Assembly (NCBI GenBank): GCA_964034945.1
Contig: OZ035960.1
Span: 69,398,994-69,462,993, forward strand
Origin: Chrysopilus asiliformis
Lineage: Eukaryota > Arthropoda > Insecta > Diptera > Rhagionidae
DNA: 64,000 nucleotides
Reading direction: 5' to 3'
The notes beneath the pieces were generated by a model. The model did no database searches, was not told the origin of the DNA, and saw only the letters and a list, made by a program, of their open reading frames with translations. Shown here piece after piece: positions 47,305-60,000 of the stretch. Numbering within the stretch: the stretch's first letter is position 1; the number at the start of each line of letters is the position of its first letter. A program made the translations under genes and the position numbers.

Positions 47305-50300
47305 ATTGATATGGTGAATTTAATATTGATATAGTGATTATGATATGATATAGTTATTATAATATTGATATAGGATTAAAATATTGATATAGTGATTATA
47401 ATATCGATATAGTAATTATAATATAGATATAGTGATTATAATATTGATATAGTGCTATTAATATTGAAGTAATGATTATAATATTGATATAGTGATTATA
47501 ATATTGATACAGTGATATTAATATTGATATAGTGATTATAATATTGATATAGTGATATGAATATTGATATAGTGATTATAATATCGATATAGTGATTAAA
47601 ATATTGATATAGTGATTATAATATTGATATAGTGATATTAATATTGAAGTAATGATTATAATATTGATATAGTGATTATAATATTGATATAGTGATTATA
47701 ATATTGATATAGTGATTATAATATTGATATAGTGATATTAATATTGATATATTGATATAGTTATTATAATATTGATATAGTGATTAAAATATTGATATAG
47801 TGATTAAAACATTGATATAGTGATTATAATATTGATGTAATGATTATAATATCGATACAGTGATATTAATATTGATATAGTGATTATAATATTGATATAG
47901 TGATATTAATATTGATATAGTGATTATAATATTGATATAGTGATATGAATATTGATATAGTGATTATAATATTGATACCGTGATATTAATATTGATATAG
48001 TAATTGTAATATTGATATAGTGATATTAATATTGATATAGTGATTATAATATTGATATTAATATTGATATAGTAATTATAATATTGATTAATATTGATTA
48101 GTGATTATAATATTGATATTAATATTGATATAGTGATTATAATATTGATATAATATTGATTTTAATATTGATATAGTAATTATAATATTGATATAGTGAT
48201 TAAAATATTGATATAGTGATTATAATATTGATGTAATGATTATAATATTGATATAGTGATTATAATATTGATACCGTGATATTAATATTGATATAGTGAT
48301 TATAATATTGATATAGTGATATTAATATTGATATAGTGATTATAATATTGATATAGTGATATTAATATTCATATAGTGATTATAATATTGATACAGTGAT
48401 TATAATCTTGATATAGTGATATTAATATCATATAGTGATATTAATATTCATATAGTGATATTAATATTGATATAGTGATATTAATATTTATATAGTGATT
48501 ATAATATTGATATTGTGATTATACTATTGATATAGTAATTATAATATTGATATAGTAATTATAATATTGATATAGTGATATTAATATTGATATAGTGATT
48601 ATAATATTGATATAGTGATATTAATATTGAAGTAATGATTATAATATTGATATAGTGATTATAATATTGATATAGTGATTAAAATATTGATATAGTGATT
48701 ATAATATTGATGTAATGATTATAATATTGATATAGTGATTATAATATTGATACCGTGATATTAATATTGATATAGTGATTATAATATTGATATAGTGATA
48801 TTAATAGTGATATAGTTATTATAATATTGATATAGTGATTAAAATATTGATATAGTGATTATAATATATTAATATAGTGATTATAATATTGATGTAATGA
48901 TTATAATATTGATATAGTGAGATTAATTTTGATATAGTGATTATAATATTCATATAGTGATTATAATATTGATACAGTGATTATAATATTGATATAGTGA
49001 TTATAATATTGATATAGTGATATTAATATTCATATAGTGATATTAGTATTCATATAGTGATTATAATATTGATATAGTAATTATAATATAGATATAGTGA
49101 TTATAATATTGATATAGTGCTATTAATATTGATATAATGATTATAATATTGATATAGTGATTATAATACTGATATAGTGCTATTAATATTGATATAATAT
49201 AGTGATTATAATATAGATATAGTGATTATAATATAGTGATTATAATATTGAAATAGTGATTATAATATCGATATAGTGATTATAATATTGATATATTGAT
49301 TATAATATTGATGTAATGATTATAATATAGATATAGTGATTATAATATTAATATATTGATTCTAATATTGATATAGTGATATTAATATTGATATAGAGAT
49401 TATAATATTGATATAGTGATATTAATAGTGATATAGTTATTATAATATTGATATAGTGATTAAAATATTGATATAGTGATTAAAACATTGATATTGTGAT
49501 TATAATATTGATATAGTGATTATAATATCGATATAGTGATTATAATATAGATATAGTGATTATAATATTAATATAGTGGTTATAATATTGATATAGTGAT
49601 TATAATATATTAATATAGTGATTATAATATTGATATAGTGATTATAATATCGATATAGAGATTATAATATAGATATAGTGATTATAATATTAATATAGTG
49701 GTTATAATATTGATACAGTGATTATAATATTGATATAGTGATTATAATATTGATATAGTGATATTAATATTCATATAGTGATATTAATATTGATATAGTG
49801 ATTATAATATTGATATAGTGATTATGATATTGATATAGTGCTATTAATATTGATATAATGATTATAATATTGATATAGTGATTATAATATTAATATAGTG
49901 CTATTAATATTGATATAATGAATATAATATTGATATAGTGATTATAATAGTGATATAGTGATTATAATATTGAAATTTGATTATAATATTGATATAGTGA
50001 TTATAATACCGATATAGTGATTATCGTATTAATATAGTGATTATAATATTGCTATAGTGATTATAATATTGAAATACTAATTATAATATTGATATAGTGA
50101 TTATAATATTGATATAGTGATTATAGTATCGATATAGTGATTATAGTATTAATATAGTGATTATAATATTGAAATAGTGATTATAATATAGATATAGTGA
50201 TTATAATATGGATATAGTGCTATTAATATTGATATAATGATTTTAATATTGATATAGTGATTATAATATTGATATAGTGCTATTAATATTGATATAATGA

Positions 50301-50931
50301 ATATAATATTTATATAGTGATTATAAAAGTGATATAGTGACTATAATATTGATATAGTGATTATAATATCGATATAGTGGTTATGGTATTAATATAGTGA
50401 TTATAATATTGCTATAGTGATTATAATATTGAAATATTAATTATAATATTGATATAGTGATTATAATATTGATATAGTGATTATAGTATCGATATAGTGA
50501 TTATAGTATTAATATAGTGATTATAATATTGAAATAGTGATTATATTTTTTAGTGATTATAATATCGATATAGTGATTATAATATTGATATAGTGATTAT
50601 ATTTTTTAGTGATTATAATATCGATATAGTGATTATAATATTGATATAGTTTTTATAATATTGATATAGTGATTATGATATTGATATAGTGATTATAATA
50701 TTGCTATAGTGATATTAATATTGATATAGTGATTGTGATATTGATATAGTGATTATAATATTGATATAGTGATTATAATATTGATGTAATGATTATAATA
50801 TTGATATAGTGATATTAATATTCATATAGTGATTATAATATTGATATATTGATATTAATATTGATATAGTGATTATAATATTGATATAGTGATTATAATA
50901 TTGATGTAATGATTAAAATATTGATTATAAT
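47305..50931 (+). repeat. Higher-order unit C, copy 3 (3,627 bp)
   Basis: It matches copy 2 at an offset of 3,950 bp to about 50310. It then lacks the 379-bp local duplication and has gained a 56-bp duplication around the ATTTTTTAGTG monomers (about 50541-50605). These two changes account exactly for its length: 3,950 - 379 + 56 = 3,627. Confidence 0.88.
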
Positions 50932-51376
50932 ATTGATATGGTGAATTTAATATTGATATAGTGATTATGATATGATATAGTTATTATAATATTGATATAG
51001 GATTAAAATATTGATATAGTGATTATAATATCGATATAGTAATTATAATATAGATATAGTGATTATAATATTGATATAGTGCTATTAATATTGATATAAT
51101 GATTATAATATTGATATAGTGATTATTATATTGATATAGTGCTATTAATATTGATATAGTGATTATAATATTGATATAGTGATTATAATATTGATATAGT
51201 GATTATAATATCGATATAGTGATTAAAATATTGATATAGTGATTATAATATTGATATAGTGATATTAATATTGAAGTAATGATTTTAATATTGATATAGT
51301 GATTATAATATTGAAGTAATGATTATAATATTGATATAGTGATATTAATATTCATATAGTGATATTAATATTGATA
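50932..51376 (+). repeat. 20-bp satellite flank left of the mariner
   Basis: This begins like another unit C copy but diverges after about 125 bp. The part nearest the mariner matches 55026-55470 at a constant offset of 4,094 bp with no length change, so this flank belongs to the 1,312-bp block family that appears twice more downstream without the mariner. Confidence 0.85.
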
Positions 51377-51378
51377 TA
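51377..51378. repeat. Left TA target-site duplication of the mariner
   Basis: TA at 51377-51378 partners TA at 52284-52285. Removing the element and one TA leaves GATATAGTGATTATAAT, an intact satellite monomer. Confidence 0.95.
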
Positions 51379-51408
51379 ACACATGGATCAATAAGTCCCG
51401 AGACTAAC
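51379..51408 (+). repeat. Mariner left terminal inverted repeat
   Basis: 30 bp starting ACACATGGATC, identical to the reverse complement of 52254-52283. The next base differs (C on the left, A on the right), which sets the length. It is the expected binding site for the N-terminal helix-turn-helix domains of the transposase. Confidence 0.95.
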
Positions 51409-51557
51409 CCAGAGATGACGCTCGTAGTAAACCAGTAACCACGTCTTTCTAGAGTACTAACCTTTGCTTGAAACGTGTCAAAATTTTAAGTCGATCGGAC
51501 CAGAAACAGCTGAGTTATCGAGGTTGGAGTAAAGTCGTTTTGTAGTTTGTTTAAAAA

Positions 51558-52219
51558 ATGGAAAAAACCGAGTTTCGTGTTCTGATAAAACATTGTTTTT
51601 TAATGGATAAAAACACCGTGCAAGCGAAACAATGGATTGAAAAATGTTACCCGGACTCTTGTCCATCAAAAGCAACGATTTGTCGGTGGTTTGCCGAGTT
51701 TAAACGTGGTCGTACCGACACAAATGACGCGGAACGCTCGGGTAGACCTGTGGAAGCCGTTACACCGGAAAATGTGAGTGAAGTGACAAAAATTATAATG
51801 AAAGATCGTAAAGTGAAGCTCCGTGAGATTGCTGAGATAACACAGATATCATATGGAAGTGCATTTACTATCCTTCATGAAAAATTGAGCATGAAAAAGG
51901 TTTTTTCCAAGTGGGTGCCGCGATTGCTTTCGATGAAACAAAAACAGCAACGAGTCGATGATTCAGAAAGCTGTTTATCGCTATTTACTCGCAATAAAAA
52001 AGATTTCTTGCGTCGTTACGTGACCATGGACGAAACATGGATACATCACTACACTCCAGAGTCGAAGCGGCAGTCATCTGAGTGGCGCACAGCTGGCGAA
52101 AGCCGTCCGAAGCGTCCGAAAACGCAGCAGTCAGCTGGCAAAGTCATGGCGTCAGTTTTTTGGGATACGCATGGCGTGACGATTGTATCACCCTAAAAGG
52201 TGATTATATTGATGAATAA
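51558..52219 (+). pseudogene. Mariner transposase, internally deleted and catalytically dead
   Basis: The reading frame 51558-52196 gives 212 residues; mariner transposases are usually about 340-350. Residues 1-55 form the first helix-turn-helix (MEKTEFRVLIKHCF, ICRWFAEFKRG), followed by the linker SGRPVEAVTP (61-70) with its GRP motif. A second helix-turn-helix spans about 70-112, the WVPRLLS linker lies at 119-125, and the catalytic domain begins with VTMDETW, whose D158 is the first metal-binding aspartate. The frame reaches VFWDTHG (200-206), then crosses a deletion junction at about 52180-52184 and stops at 52194. Bases 52184-52219, in another frame, still encode the family's C-terminus, CITLKGDYIDE and stop. 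The second and third catalytic aspartates of the D,D34D triad are lost. The protein could at most bind the element ends. The start is chosen from the conserved MEKTEFR opening. Confidence 0.95.
52184..52219 (+). pseudogene. Out-of-frame C-terminal remnant of the mariner transposase
   Basis: Eleven codons (CITLKGDYIDE) and a TAA stop lie in a frame different from the upstream 212-codon frame. A Gly-Asp-Tyr motif just before the stop is typical of mariner transposases. Its presence shows that the element was shortened by internal deletion, not cut off at one end. Confidence 0.85.
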
Positions 52220-52220
52220 A
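52215..52220 (+). promoter_or_regulatory. Possible polyadenylation signal overlapping the old stop
   Basis: AATAAA overlaps the ancestral stop codon of the transposase remnant, followed by A-rich sequence. Position and hexamer fit a polyadenylation signal of the parent element, but in such A-rich DNA a chance match is likely. Confidence 0.35.
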
Positions 52221-52253
52221 AAAAAATTTTGCAAAAAAAATGTTGTTTTCATT

Positions 52254-52283
52254 GTTAGTCTCGGGACTTATTGATCCATGTGT
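52254..52283 (-). repeat. Mariner right terminal inverted repeat
   Basis: 30 bp ending ATCCATGTGT, an exact inverted copy of 51379-51408, followed by the TA duplication at 52284-52285. Confidence 0.95.
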
Positions 52284-52285
52284 TA
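52284..52285. repeat. Right TA target-site duplication of the mariner
   Basis: This partners the TA at 51377-51378. The satellite resumes directly with GTGATTATAATATTG. Confidence 0.95.
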
Positions 52286-54436
52286 GTGATTATAATATTG
52301 ATATAGTGATTATAATATATTAATATAGTGATTATAATATTGATATATTGATTATAATATTGATGTAATGATTATAATATTGATATAGTGAGATTAATTT
52401 TGATATAGTGATTATAATATTCATATAGTGATTATAATATTGATACAGTGATTATAATATTGATATAGTGATTATAATATTGATATAGTGATTATAATAA
52501 TGATATAGTGATTATAATATCGATATAGTAATTATAATATAGATATAGTGATTATAATATTGATATAGTGCTATTAATATTGATATAATGATTATAATAT
52601 TGATATAGTGATTATAATATTGATATAGTGATTATAATATAAATATAGTGATTATAATATTGATATAGTGATATTAATATTGATATATTGATATAGTTAT
52701 TATAATATTGATATAGTGATTATAATATCGATATAGTGATTATCGTATTAATATAGTGATTATAATATTGCTATAGTGATTATAATATTGAAATATTAAT
52801 TATAATATTGATATAGTGATTATAGTATCGATATAGTGATTATAGTATTAATATAGTGATTATAATATTGAAATAGTGATTATGATACTGATATAGTGAT
52901 TATAATATTGAAATAGTGATTATAATATTGATATAGTGATTATAATATCGATAATAATATAGATATAGTGATTATAATATTAATATATTGATTCTAATAT
53001 TGATATAGTGATTATAATATCGATATAGTGATTATAATATTGCTATAGTGATATTAATATTGATATAGTGATTATGATATTGATGTAATGATTAAAATAT
53101 TGATATAGTGATTATAATATTGATGTAATGATTATAATATTGATACAGTGATATTAATATTAATATAGTGATTATAATATTGATATAGTGATATTAATAT
53201 TGAAGTAATAATATTGATATAGTGATATTAATATTGAAGTAACGATATAATGTTGATATAGTGATTATAATATTGATATAGTGATTATAATATCGATATA
53301 GTGATTATAATATAGATATAGTGTTTATAATATTAATATAGTGGTTATAATATTGATATAGTGATTATAATATTGATATAGTGATTATAATATTGATATA
53401 GTGATTATAATATCGATATAGTAATTATAATATAGATATAGTGATTATAATATTGATATAGTGCTATTAATATTGATATAATGATTATAAAATTGATATA
53501 GTGATTATAATACTGATATAGTGCTATTAATATTGATATAATGAATATAATATTGATTAGTGATTATAATAGTGATATAGTGATTATAATATTGAAATTT
53601 GATTATAATATTGATATAGTGATTATAATATCGATATAGTGATTATCGTATTAATATAGTGATTATAATATTGCTATAGTGATTATAATATTGAAATATT
53701 AATTATAATATTGATATAGTGATTATAATATTGATATAGTGATTATAGTATCGATATAGTGATTATAGTATTAATATAGTGATTATAATATTGAAATAGT
53801 GATTATAATATAGATATAGTGATTATAATATTGATATAGTGCTATTAATATTGATATAATGATTTTAATATTGATATAGTGATTATAATATTGATATAGT
53901 GCTATTAATATTGATATAATGAATATAATATTTATATAGTGATTATAATAGTGATATAGTGATTATAATATCGATATAGTGATTATCGTATTAATATAGT
54001 GATTATAATATTGCTATAGTGATTATAATATTGATATAAATATTCATATAGTGATATTAATATTGATATAGTGATTATAATATTGATATAGTGATATTAA
54101 TATTGATATATTGATTATAATATTGATGTAATGATTATAATATTGATATAGTGAGATTAATTTTGATATAGTGATTATAATATTCATATAGTGATTATAA
54201 TATTGATACAGTGATTATAATATTGATATAGTGATTATAATATTGATATAGTGATATTAATATTCATATAGTGATATTAATATTGATATAGTGATTATAA
54301 TATTGATATAGTGATTATGATATTGATATAGTGCTATTAATATTGATATAATGATTATAATATTGATATAGTGCTATTAATATTAATATAATGAATATAA
54401 TATTTATATAGTGATTATAAAAGTGATATAGTGACT
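52286..54436 (+). repeat. 20-bp satellite right of the mariner
   Basis: The first 230 bp or so match the sequence right of the empty sites at 55473 and 56785. The segment then carries its own order of monomers, including ATCGATAATAATATAG near 52947 and the GAAGTAACGATATAATG variant near 53230. These markers recur at offsets of 4,379 (57327), then 2,487 (59814) and 4,097 (63911) bp. It is non-coding. Confidence 0.92.
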
Positions 54437-55748
54437 ATAATATTGATATAGTGATTATAATATCGATATAGTGGTTATGGTATTAATATAGTGATTATAA
54501 TATTGCTATAGTGATTATAATATTGAAATATTAATTATAATATTGATATAGTGATTATAATATTGATATAGTGATTATAGTATCGATATAGTGATTATAG
54601 TATTAATATAGTGATTATAATATTGAAATAGTGATTATATTTTTTAGTGATTATAATATCGATATAGTGATTATAATATTGATATAGTGATTATATTTTT
54701 TAGTGATTATAATATCGATATAGTGATTATAATATTGATATAGTTTTTATAATATTGATATAGTGATTATGATATTGATATAGTGATTATAATATTGCTA
54801 TAGTGATATTAATATTGATATAGTGATTGTGATATTGATATAGTGATTATAATATTGATATAGTGATTATAATATTGATGTAATGATTATAATATTGATA
54901 TAGTGATATTAATATTCATATAGTGATTATAATATTGATATATTGATATTAATATTGATATAGTGATTATAATATTGATATAGTGATTATAATATTGATG
55001 TAATGATTAAAATATTGATTATAATATTGATATGGTGAATTTAATATTGATATAGTGATTATGATATGATATAGTTATTATAATATTGATATAGGATTAA
55101 AATATTGATATAGTGATTATAATATCGATATAGTAATTATAATATAGATATAGTGATTATAATATTGATATAGTGCTATTAATATTGATATAATGATTAT
55201 AATATTGATATAGTGATTATTATATTGATATAGTGCTATTAATATTGATATAGTGATTATAATATTGATATAGTGATTATAATATTGATATAGTGATTAT
55301 AATATCGATATAGTGATTAAAATATTGATATAGTGATTATAATATTGATATAGTGATATTAATATTGAAGTAATGATTTTAATATTGATATAGTGATTAT
55401 AATATTGAAGTAATGATTATAATATTGATATAGTGATATTAATATTCATATAGTGATATTAATATTGATATAGTGATTATAATATTGATATAGTGATTAT
55501 AATATATTAATATAGTGATTATAATATTGATATATTGATTATAATATTGATGTAATGATTATAATATTGATATAGTGAGATTAATTTTGATATAGTGATT
55601 ATAATATTCATATAGTGATTATAATATTGATACAGTGATTATAATATTGATATAGTGATTATAATATTGATATAGTGATTATAATAATGATATAGTGATT
55701 ATAATATTGATATAGTGATATTAATATTGATATATTGATATAGTTATA
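54437..55748 (+). repeat. 1,312-bp higher-order unit, copy 1 (no mariner)
   Basis: It starts near TGATATAGTGATTATAATATCG followed by GTGGTTATGG and repeats at an offset of 1,312 bp. It aligns without gaps to 50343-51378 (offset 4,094) on the left of the mariner and to 52284 onward on the right. It therefore includes the uninterrupted version of the mariner insertion site, with the target TA at 55471-55472. Confidence 0.9.
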
Positions 55749-57060
55749 ATAATATTGATATAGTGATTATAATATCGATATAGTGGTTATGGTATTAATA
55801 TAGTGATTATAATATTGCTATAGTGATTATAATATTGAAATATTAATTATAATATTGATATAGTGATTATAATATTGATATAGTGATTATAGTATCGATA
55901 TAGTGATTATAGTATTAATATAGTGATTATAATATTGAAATAGTGATTATATTTTTTAGTGATTATAATATCGATATAGTGATTATAATATTGATATAGT
56001 GATTATATTTTTTAGTGATTATAATATCGATATAGTGATTATAATATTGATATAGTTTTTATAATATTGATATAGTGATTATGATATTGATATAGTGATT
56101 ATAATATTGCTATAGTGATATTAATATTGATATAGTGATTGTGATATTGATATAGTGATTATAATATTGATATAGTGATTATAATATTGATGTAATGATT
56201 ATAATATTGATATAGTGATATTAATATTCATATAGTGATTATAATATTGATATATTGATATTAATATTGATATAGTGATTATAATATTGATATAGTGATT
56301 ATAATATTGATGTAATGATTAAAATATTGATTATAATATTGATATGGTGAATTTAATATTGATATAGTGATTATGATATGATATAGTTATTATAATATTG
56401 ATATAGGATTAAAATATTGATATAGTGATTATAATATCGATATAGTAATTATAATATAGATATAGTGATTATAATATTGATATAGTGCTATTAATATTGA
56501 TATAATGATTATAATATTGATATAGTGATTATTATATTGATATAGTGCTATTAATATTGATATAGTGATTATAATATTGATATAGTGATTATAATATTGA
56601 TATAGTGATTATAATATCGATATAGTGATTAAAATATTGATATAGTGATTATAATATTGATATAGTGATATTAATATTGAAGTAATGATTTTAATATTGA
56701 TATAGTGATTATAATATTGAAGTAATGATTATAATATTGATATAGTGATATTAATATTCATATAGTGATATTAATATTGATATAGTGATTATAATATTGA
56801 TATAGTGATTATAATATATTAATATAGTGATTATAATATTGATATATTGATTATAATATTGATGTAATGATTATAATATTGATATAGTGAGATTAATTTT
56901 GATATAGTGATTATAATATTCATATAGTGATTATAATATTGATACAGTGATTATAATATTGATATAGTGATTATAATATTGATATAGTGATTATAATAAT
57001 GATATAGTGATTATAATATTGATATAGTGATATTAATATTGATATATTGATATAGTTATT
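55749..57060 (+). repeat. 1,312-bp higher-order unit, copy 2 (no mariner)
   Basis: This is the direct tandem copy of the preceding unit, again with an empty mariner site (TA at 56783-56784). The only difference noticed is at the copy boundary, where TAGTTATAATAATATTG in copy 1 reads TAGTTATTATAATATTG in copy 2. Confidence 0.88.
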
Positions 57061-60000
57061 ATAATATTGATATAGTGATTATAATATCGATATAGTGATT
57101 ATCGTATTAATATAGTGATTATAATATTGCTATAGTGATTATAATATTGAAATATTAATTATAATATTGATATAGTGATTATAATATTGATATAGTGATT
57201 ATAGTATCGATATAGTGATTATAGTATTAATATAGTGATTATAATATTGAAATAGTGATTATGATACTGATATAGTGATTATAATATTGAAATAGTGATT
57301 ATAATATTGATATAGTGATTATAATATCGATAATAATATAGATATAGTGATTATAATATTAATATATTGATTCTAATATTGATATAGTGATTATAATATC
57401 GATATAGTGATTATAATATTGCTATAGTGATATTAATATTGATATAGTGATTATGATATTGATGTAATGATTAAAATATTGATATAGTGATTATAATATT
57501 GATGTAATGATTATAATATTGATACAGTGATATTAATATTGATATAGTGATTATAATATTGATATAGTGATATTAATATTGAAGTAATGATATAATATTG
57601 ATATAGTGATATTAATATTGAAGTAACGATATAATGTTGATATAGTGATTATAATATTGATATAGTGATTATAATATCGATATAGTGATTATAATATAGA
57701 TATAGTGTTTATAATATTAATATAGTGGTTATAATATTGATATAGTGATTATAATATTGATATAGTGATTATAATATTGATATAGTGATTATAATATCGA
57801 TATAGTAATTATAATATAGATATAGTGATTATAATATTGATATAGTGCTATTAATATTGATATAATGATTATAAAATTGATATAGTGATTATAATACTGA
57901 TATAGTGCTATTAATATTGATATAATGAATATAATATTGATATAGTGATTATAATAGTGATATAGTGATTATAATATTGAAATTTGATTATAATATTGAT
58001 ATAGTGATTATAATATCGATATAGTGATTATCGTATTAATATAGTGATTATAATATTGCTATAGTGATTATAATATTGAAATATTAATTATAATATTGAT
58101 ATAGTGATTATAATATTGATATAGTGATTATAGTATCGATATAGTGATTATAGTATTAATATAGTGATTATAATATTGAAATAGTGATTATAATATAGAT
58201 ATAGTGATTATAATATTGATATAGTGCTATTAATATTGATATAATGATTTTAATATTGATATAGTGATTATAATATTGATATAGTGCTATTAATATTGAT
58301 ATAATGAATATAATATTTATATAGTGATTATAATAGTGATATAGTGATTATAATATTGATATAGTGATTATAATATCGATATAGTGATTATCGTATTAAT
58401 ATAGTGATTATAATATTGCTATAGTGATTATAATATTGATATAAATATTCATATAGTGATATTAATATTGATATAGTGATTATAATATTGATATAGTGAT
58501 ATTAATATTGATATATTGATTATAATATTGATGTAATGATTATAATATTGATATAGTGAGATTAATTTTGATATAGTGATTATAATATTCATATAGTGAT
58601 TATAATATTGATACAGTGATTATAATATTGATATAGTGATTATAATATTGATATAGTGATATTAATATTCATATAGTGATATTAATATTGATATAGTGAT
58701 TATAATATTGATATAGTGATTATGATATTGATATAGTGCTATTAATATTGATATAATGATTATAATATTGATATAGTGATTATAATATTGATATAGTGCT
58801 ATTAATATTGATATAATGAATATAATATTGATATAGTGATTATAATAGTGATATAGTGATTATAATATTGAAATTTGATTATAATATTGATATAGTGATT
58901 ATAATACCGATATAGTGATTATCGTATTAATATAGTGATTATAATATTGCTATAGTGATTATAATATTGAAATACTAATTATAATATTGATATAGTGATT
59001 ATAATATTGATATAGTGATTATAATATTGATATAGTGATATTAATATTGAAGTAATGATTATAATATTGATATAGTGATTATAATATTGATATAGTGATT
59101 ATAATATAGATATAGTGATTATAATATTGATATAGTGATATTAATATTGACATTGATATAGTGATTAAAATATTGATATAGTGATTATAATATCGGATAT
59201 GGTGAATTTAATATTGATATAGTGATTATGATATGATATAGTTATTATAATATTGATATAGGATTAAAATATTGATATAGTGATTATAATATCGATATAG
59301 TAATTATAATATAGATATAGTGATTATAATATTGATATAGTGCTATTAATATTGATATAATGATTATAATATTGATATAGTGATTATTATATTGATATAG
59401 TGCTATTAATATTGATATAGTGATTATAATATTGATATAGTGATTATAATATTGATATAGTGATTATAATATCGATATAGTGATTATAATATTGATATAG
59501 TGATATTAATATTGAAGTAATGATTTTAATATTGATATAGTGATTATAATATTGAAGTAATGATTATAATATTGATATAGTGATATTAATATTCATATAG
59601 TGATATTAATATTGATATAGTGATTATAATATTGATATAGTGATTATAATATATTAATATAGTGATTATAATATTGATATAGTGATTATAGTATCGATAT
59701 AGTGATTATAGTATTAATATAGTGATTATAATATTGAAATAGTGATTATGATACTGATATAGTGATTATAATATTGAAATAGTGATTATAATATTGATAT
59801 AGTGATTATAATATCGATAATAATATAGATATAGTGATTATAATATTAATATATTGATTCTAATATTGATATAGTGATTATAATATCGATATAGTGATTA
59901 TAATATTGCTATAGTGATATTAATATTGATATAGTGATTATGATATTGATGTAATGATTAAAATATTGATATAGTGATTATAATATTGATGTAATGATTA

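Larger units (their letters stand above)
51379..52283 (+). mobile_element. Internally deleted mariner element (905 bp)
   Basis: The element has perfect 30-bp terminal inverted repeats at 51379-51408 and 52254-52283, both reading ACACATGGATCAATAAGTCC inward, and the TA duplication that defines Tc1/mariner insertion. It keeps about 150 bp of 5' leader, the first 60% of the transposase and the last 11 codons of it. Full mariners are usually about 1.3 kb, so about 0.4 kb is missing from the catalytic region. Perfect ends suggest it moved fairly recently, by a transposase made elsewhere. The protein is clearly mariner; I do not assign a subfamily. Confidence 0.97.

Noticed and set aside
51478..51675. 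65-codon reading frame on the minus strand
   Set aside because: It lies antisense to the mariner leader and transposase, has no recognisable domain, and is a shadow of the real frame.
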